Below, in pieces: positions 59,823 through 64,000 of a stretch of 64,000 bases of DNA (positions are counted from its first letter, which is position 1; each line of letters begins with the position of its first letter). A model generated the notes under the pieces. That model made no database searches and was not told the origin of the DNA. It saw nothing but the letters and a program-made list of their open reading frames with translations. The position numbers and the translations under genes are program-made. Source of the stretch: Byssochlamys sp. IMV 00236 (taxonomy: Eukaryota; Ascomycota; Eurotiomycetes; Eurotiales; Thermoascaceae); assembly GCA_001931875.2 (NCBI GenBank), contig MSJH02000827.1, forward strand, positions 276,922 to 340,921. The letters run 5' to 3'.

Positions 59823-61203
59823 ATGCACGCTAGAAGTCGCAGCGAACCGCCTGGCCCTTCCGCGCCTAACCCTTTCAGTGATGGCGCGGGATACGGCAGC
59901 CAGCAGGCGCCAATGCAGCTGGACCAGAGGAACATGACAATAAACCTGCCGCATAGCGACGCCAATAATAATACTCCCCTCCAATCTTCTCAGACTCCTG
60001 GAGTCCCTCAGCAGGGTTTCCGTCGTCATCGTCGTGCGTCGGGCTTTTTGAACCGCGAAGAGCTCGACAACTTCCTCGCGACCTTCAGCTACGCGAAGTA
60101 CCCCGGTCCTGATCGCAGCGGTCTCGAAGCTGCCACTCGTCCTACTCCACCACCACACCTACGCCAACCGCTCGACACCAACTCTGAATTGCATCCAGTC
60201 TTTGGAGAGCTCAACCGCGCCTTCAACCGCGCGAGGATGTCCCTCAGCAACGGTTCTGGCCTGCCCAACAGTTCTCCGGGAGGTGGCATGTTCACCAATT
60301 ACATCGACAACAACCCCAATCTCGCTGGTATCCCACGTCAGACTCCGTCTCCTTCCCCTCCGCACGCATCAGCCCAGGTCAACGGTGGCGGAATGGCGGG
60401 GATCAATGGTGGAATGCCCATGAATGCGGGCCATCAGATGGACCTCAACCATCTGTATGAAATGGTCCTCGAATTGAGCGAGGTGCTCAAGAACAATCGC
60501 GAGATGACCAAGGGCATCATCAACAGCGCGGAGGAAATCATGGTACGTCAATATCTGGGCCTTCTTCGTGTACCCTGACAAGTCTTTGGGGTTGATGGGT
60601 TGAAATATGATGAGCTGACTTGTAAACTCCAGAGACGTGCGAGCTCTGAAGGCGCCAGCCCTAATCTGCAGCAGGTCAATGGAGAAATAAGTGGTAAGGT
60701 TCATTCAGAGTGTTTCCACGTTTTCCACGCTAAAATCAAAGATAGCTGCGCGCATTGCGGAACTTGAGCGGGCCCTCGTTAAAGAAAAGCGTCTCGTTGA
60801 GGTCTTGAAACGTGAGCAGGTTGAGAATACTAGACTCATTGGAGAATACGAGACCGCTGTCGGCACCATGGTTGAGCAGATCCGTAACTACTGCCACAAC
60901 AACACCATGCACTTCCTTGCTCAGAAGCGTCACTACAACAACCTCCTCCAAGCTGAGCGTGACGCCCACCTCGAGAGCCGTCTCGATCGCGACCACTGGC
61001 ACGCTATGACCATGAAATGTGCCGAGATGATTCGGACCGCCTATCGTCTCCGCTGCGAGGAGGAAGAGCTACCTATCCGCATTGTGGCTGGACTTCAGAA
61101 CGAGGTCCGTGCCTACCGTAACGCCTTGGGCATGGAACCCGAAAAGCCTGAGGAGGAGTATGGATGGGAAATCCTCAAGGATGCCCCTCCTGGCGTCGAC
61201 TAA
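59823..61203 (+). CDS. Conserved-looking coiled-coil protein, 412 aa, function unknown
   Basis: Exons 59823-60542, 60633-60693 and 60746-61203 sum to 413 codons. The last acceptor is AAAGATAG, needed by phase; an AAAG ending 4 bases earlier would shift the frame. The N-terminal 240 residues are Pro/Ser/Asn/Gly-rich with NPFSDG and FLNREELDNFLATFSYAKYP, followed by HQMDLNHLYEMVLELSEVLK. The C-terminal part is a long coiled coil (ARIAELERALVKEKRLVEVL) containing a histidine- and asparagine-rich core, QIRNYCHNNTMHFLAQKRHY, then ending EEEYGWEILKDAPPGVD. No transmembrane segment or signal peptide. I do not recognise the family; the clean frame and helix content suggest a structural or scaffold protein. 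Confidence 0.8.
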
Positions 61204-62867
61204 AATGGATAATGCACTTCCTCCAATCGTGTGAGGAATTCTGGAGTTCGATGGCAAAGTCTTGTTTTTCCCTTCTGGGCATGGCGTTTTGGGGTCTGAT
61301 TCTAAATCTGTATTCTTTGGGAAAGATACCCTAAACTGCGACGATTTGGTTGTATGTCCGCAGAGAGCGGCCAACACGGGGGTCCATCCTCGAGTGTGTC
61401 TGGCTTCTTGGCTTGGCGAATTTCTTTCTAGCCGAGGCAGAGAATACGCTCTACTTGTTGTAATTGGTCCAAAGCTTCCATTTCTGTAACTTGACAGGGA
61501 TGAAACAGTGCCTCTTTGGGTTCTTGTACTCTCGAGCTTAATCTGAAACAGGAGAGATCTGAGCAGGGATCCTTCCACGGTCATAGAGCCGAAGGAAGCT
61601 AGATTTGCCTTATCTTTTATTCCAGTAGCGACGTAGCTAACTTCTACTTGATCGTCTGCGCGGTAGTCCCTGCGGATTTGATACATAAGTTTCTTTGAAG
61701 ATGTCAAGGATGCATGTTAATAGGCGAACATATCTAGCTAACGTGCGTAAATCTAAACGTGGGGGCTGGCTGCTTGTTCTACAACTCCCTGCTCCGTACA
61801 ACCAACGTCTGTCTGTTCTATACAAGCCATCCCTGGTAGCATGGATCTGCAAGAGATTCCTAGCTGTGTCTTGTCCCAAATAAGCTCTATGCTCCGTTTC
61901 TAGATCCGTCCTGTTTTGCAATACGGTCCCGGTGAGCCTCCAGCATGTTCCAGGTCTACTCAAACTACTAGTATTTTTCTATTCTCAATTCTCAAACTAC
62001 TTGGCGGAAGTGTATCTACAAATATTGATACTACCATGTTCAATTCTAGGCCTCTTGATGATGTCCACAATGAATGTCACGAGTTTGTTGCTTGACTTGA
62101 CTGATAACAGACACTAATAGATCAAGCGAATGCCTCCATCGATAGTTAAGCTATGTGGATACTTTCTGCAATTCACAATCTTGGGTATGGGAGCTATCTA
62201 GAACCGTTTCACCACTCCGGTGCCCGTGACAACAACATGCTACAAAATCGACCTTCCTCTTTTCTGCACGATTGAAACGGCCCAACTTGCTCTCTCACAC
62301 ATCCCTCGTCGGGAACTGTCTTAGCTGGAGTAGCATAGCCTCATTCTTATTGTCCTTTTGGTGACCAGATTGGTTGATGCAAGTGGCTGTGATTAGCATA
62401 ACCGAGGGTATCCTGTTCGATTCCTTGATCCAACGCCGTCTGTCCTGTCTATCCAATCAAGGATCTTCTTTCTTATACCTTCTCAAGAAATACTGATAGA
62501 GAAGGTGATGGATTGGAATGGATTCTAGACACGCTAGTTGCGAGAGCGATGCTGGATATGGACTATATGCCCGAACCAAGAGGACTGCTTCTTGTGTCTG
62601 TTTCCGGAAGGTAGATTCCCAGAGAGATAGCATATATATAAGACAAGGTCCTCCTGTGAAGTAAGTATTTCTATTTGGGAATTCACGCCTCAGTCCGCAG
62701 CCGCATCTTTCATATCTTATTCTGTTCTCTTTCCGCGCAGGACGCAGCCATATTTTAGTACAGTTCTTTTCTTTTTATTTGTCCAAAGAAGGTATTTGAT
62801 ATACCACACTGCCTTTTTCTCTGTGGTTTACTTTTGTCTTGTCGATTCATATTTGGGATTATCTACC
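61204..62867. other. 1.66 kb intergenic before the Egh16-like gene
   Basis: The first 200 bases are the 3' side of the coiled-coil gene; the end carries the promoter and leader of the secreted-protein gene, with a tatatataag sequence at 62633-62642 that could serve as a TATA element. No gene supported. Confidence 0.45.
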
Positions 62868-63933
62868 ATGCATTACTCTATCGCTGTTGTCCTCGCGGTC
62901 TGTTCCGCCCACGTCTCCGCTCATGGAGTCGTCACGCAAATCCAGGGTGCCAATGGAGTGAACATGCCAGGCCTCTCAGGTGTGCTCTCTGTCCCATTCG
63001 TTGCAGACTCGACTAGGTGTACTTACAATATATATTATGGCTTCAGTGATCGATGGCACCCCTCGTGATTGCTCATCACCTTTATGTGGTGCGGAAGACG
63101 ATACTTCCATCATCAGAGACAAGGAACTGGGCACTGACAAAGCCTCTGCACTGGGTCGTACCAAGGGCAATGGTCCCGTCGATGCTGCGTCTGCGATTGC
63201 GACCTTCATGGGCAACTCGACGGCCAATGCAGCTACCAAGAGAAGGAGAGGACTGCTTAGTGATCTCCTGGGAGGTGGAAAGGGTTAGAAGACCTGGCTC
63301 TCAAGAGAGAAAAGAGTTCTGTTACTAATTGGAGTTGTTACAGATGATCAGAATGATGCCAACACATCTGATGGAACTAAGACGCCCGATGGAACAGTCG
63401 AAGAAGGCGTCAAAGCCGCAGCTGGTACTGGAGCCACGTCCGGTCTTCCAACATGCTCTGACAACGGGACTATCTCCATGACTTACCATCAGGTGAGTAA
63501 CTAATTGTCTCAGCTATCAAATCCAGGATCTTTTACTCCCCACTGACAACTCCACTTCCACCAGGTCAACCAAGACGGCGCTGGTCCATTAACCGCCATG
63601 ATCGATCCGACATCAGGTGGAACAGACCCCAACGCCTTCCAACAAGCTACAGTCACTCAGGACATCCCCGGAGACAACAAACTCTCACTCGACGGCGTCA
63701 CGAAGACTGATTTCCCGATCCAAGTCCAAATGCCAGCCGGAATGACCTGCAGTGGAACTGTCGGTGGTGTAAAGAACGTGTGCATCGTGCGCGTAAACAA
63801 TAACGCGCTGGCAGGACCGTTCGGTGGTTCAGCAGCATTCACGCAGTCCGCCGCAGCAACTAAACGATCGATCGAGTACAGAATGCGGAAGAGGCACTTT
63901 GCCCGTGGTATTCTGGGCGAGACGTCTGAGTAA
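62868..63933 (+). CDS. Secreted Egh16-like (GEgh16/MAS) protein, 288 aa
   Basis: Member of the fungal Egh16-like family (PF11327), secreted proteins first linked to appressorium formation in plant pathogens but also common in saprophytes. Exons 62868-62979, 63047-63283, 63344-63492 and 63565-63933 sum to 289 codons. MHYSIAVVLAVCSAHVSAHG is a signal peptide, probably cleaved after SAHVSA before HG. GVVTQIQGANGVNMPGL is the family start. CSDNGTISMTYHQVNQDGAG and the C-terminal NNALAGPFGGSAAFTQSAAA are family blocks. Dibasic sites (KRRRG near residue 104 and KRSIEYRMRKR near the end) are candidates for kexin processing. A short Asp/Thr-rich linker divides the domains. The precise role is unknown. 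Confidence 0.88.
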
Positions 63934-64000
63934 AGTGCTGGTCAGACTTGAACCAATACCATAGCTCGATCTTTCATGGCCAGAAGGTATCGCAGGGGGG

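Overview
The window reads as a chromosome segment of a filamentous ascomycete of the order Eurotiales, most likely Aspergillus or a close relative. The genes carry many short introns of about 45-100 nt with GT..AG ends. Several products closely match what I remember of Aspergillus proteins: the SakA/HogA MAP kinase, the GanB-type G-alpha subunit, SagA/End3, CulA and glycogen phosphorylase. No prokaryotic features, CRISPR arrays or tRNA genes are supported. All exon joins were made by hand from splice signals and reading phase; for most genes the summed exon lengths are divisible by three.

Region 1 (1-7.4 kb) is a graveyard of broken superfamily-1 (NFX1/ZNFX1-like) helicase genes and a coiled-coil gene family. 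The pieces lie in two inverted arms meeting near 2.83 kb. Their order in one arm is a cyclic permutation of the other, as expected if a tandem array had been cut and inverted. A 73-codon two-exon gene candidate lies inside it.

Region 2 (7.5-14 kb) is an accessory-type stretch: an amino acid permease (-), a LaeA-like methyltransferase (-), and a probable relic of an NAD(P)-dependent oxidoreductase.

Region 3 (14-28.3 kb) is core housekeeping: End3/SagA (+), a mitochondrial K+/H+ exchange-related protein (-), an Srf1-like membrane protein (+), a cupin (-), cullin-1 CulA (+) and Avl9 (-). Endocytosis (End3) and late secretion (Avl9) lie near the SCF scaffold.

Region 4 (28.3-44 kb) is the signalling block. 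It holds a possible small mitochondrial protein, an unrecognised three-exon gene with an internal 15-bp duplication, the osmostress MAP kinase sakA (-), the G-alpha gene ganB (+) and glycogen phosphorylase (+). sakA and ganB are divergent across 3.2 kb. Stress MAPK, cAMP-linked G protein and glycogen breakdown belong to one physiological theme (carbon and stress sensing, germination), although co-regulation is only an inference.

Region 5 (44.7-64 kb) holds a peroxisomal ABC half-transporter (-), a large LRR protein of Mhp1 type (-), an APH-fold kinase-like protein (-), ribosomal protein L5 (-), a HAD-like hydrolase (-), the kinetochore protein Fta4 (+), a conserved coiled-coil protein (+) and a secreted Egh16-like protein (+).
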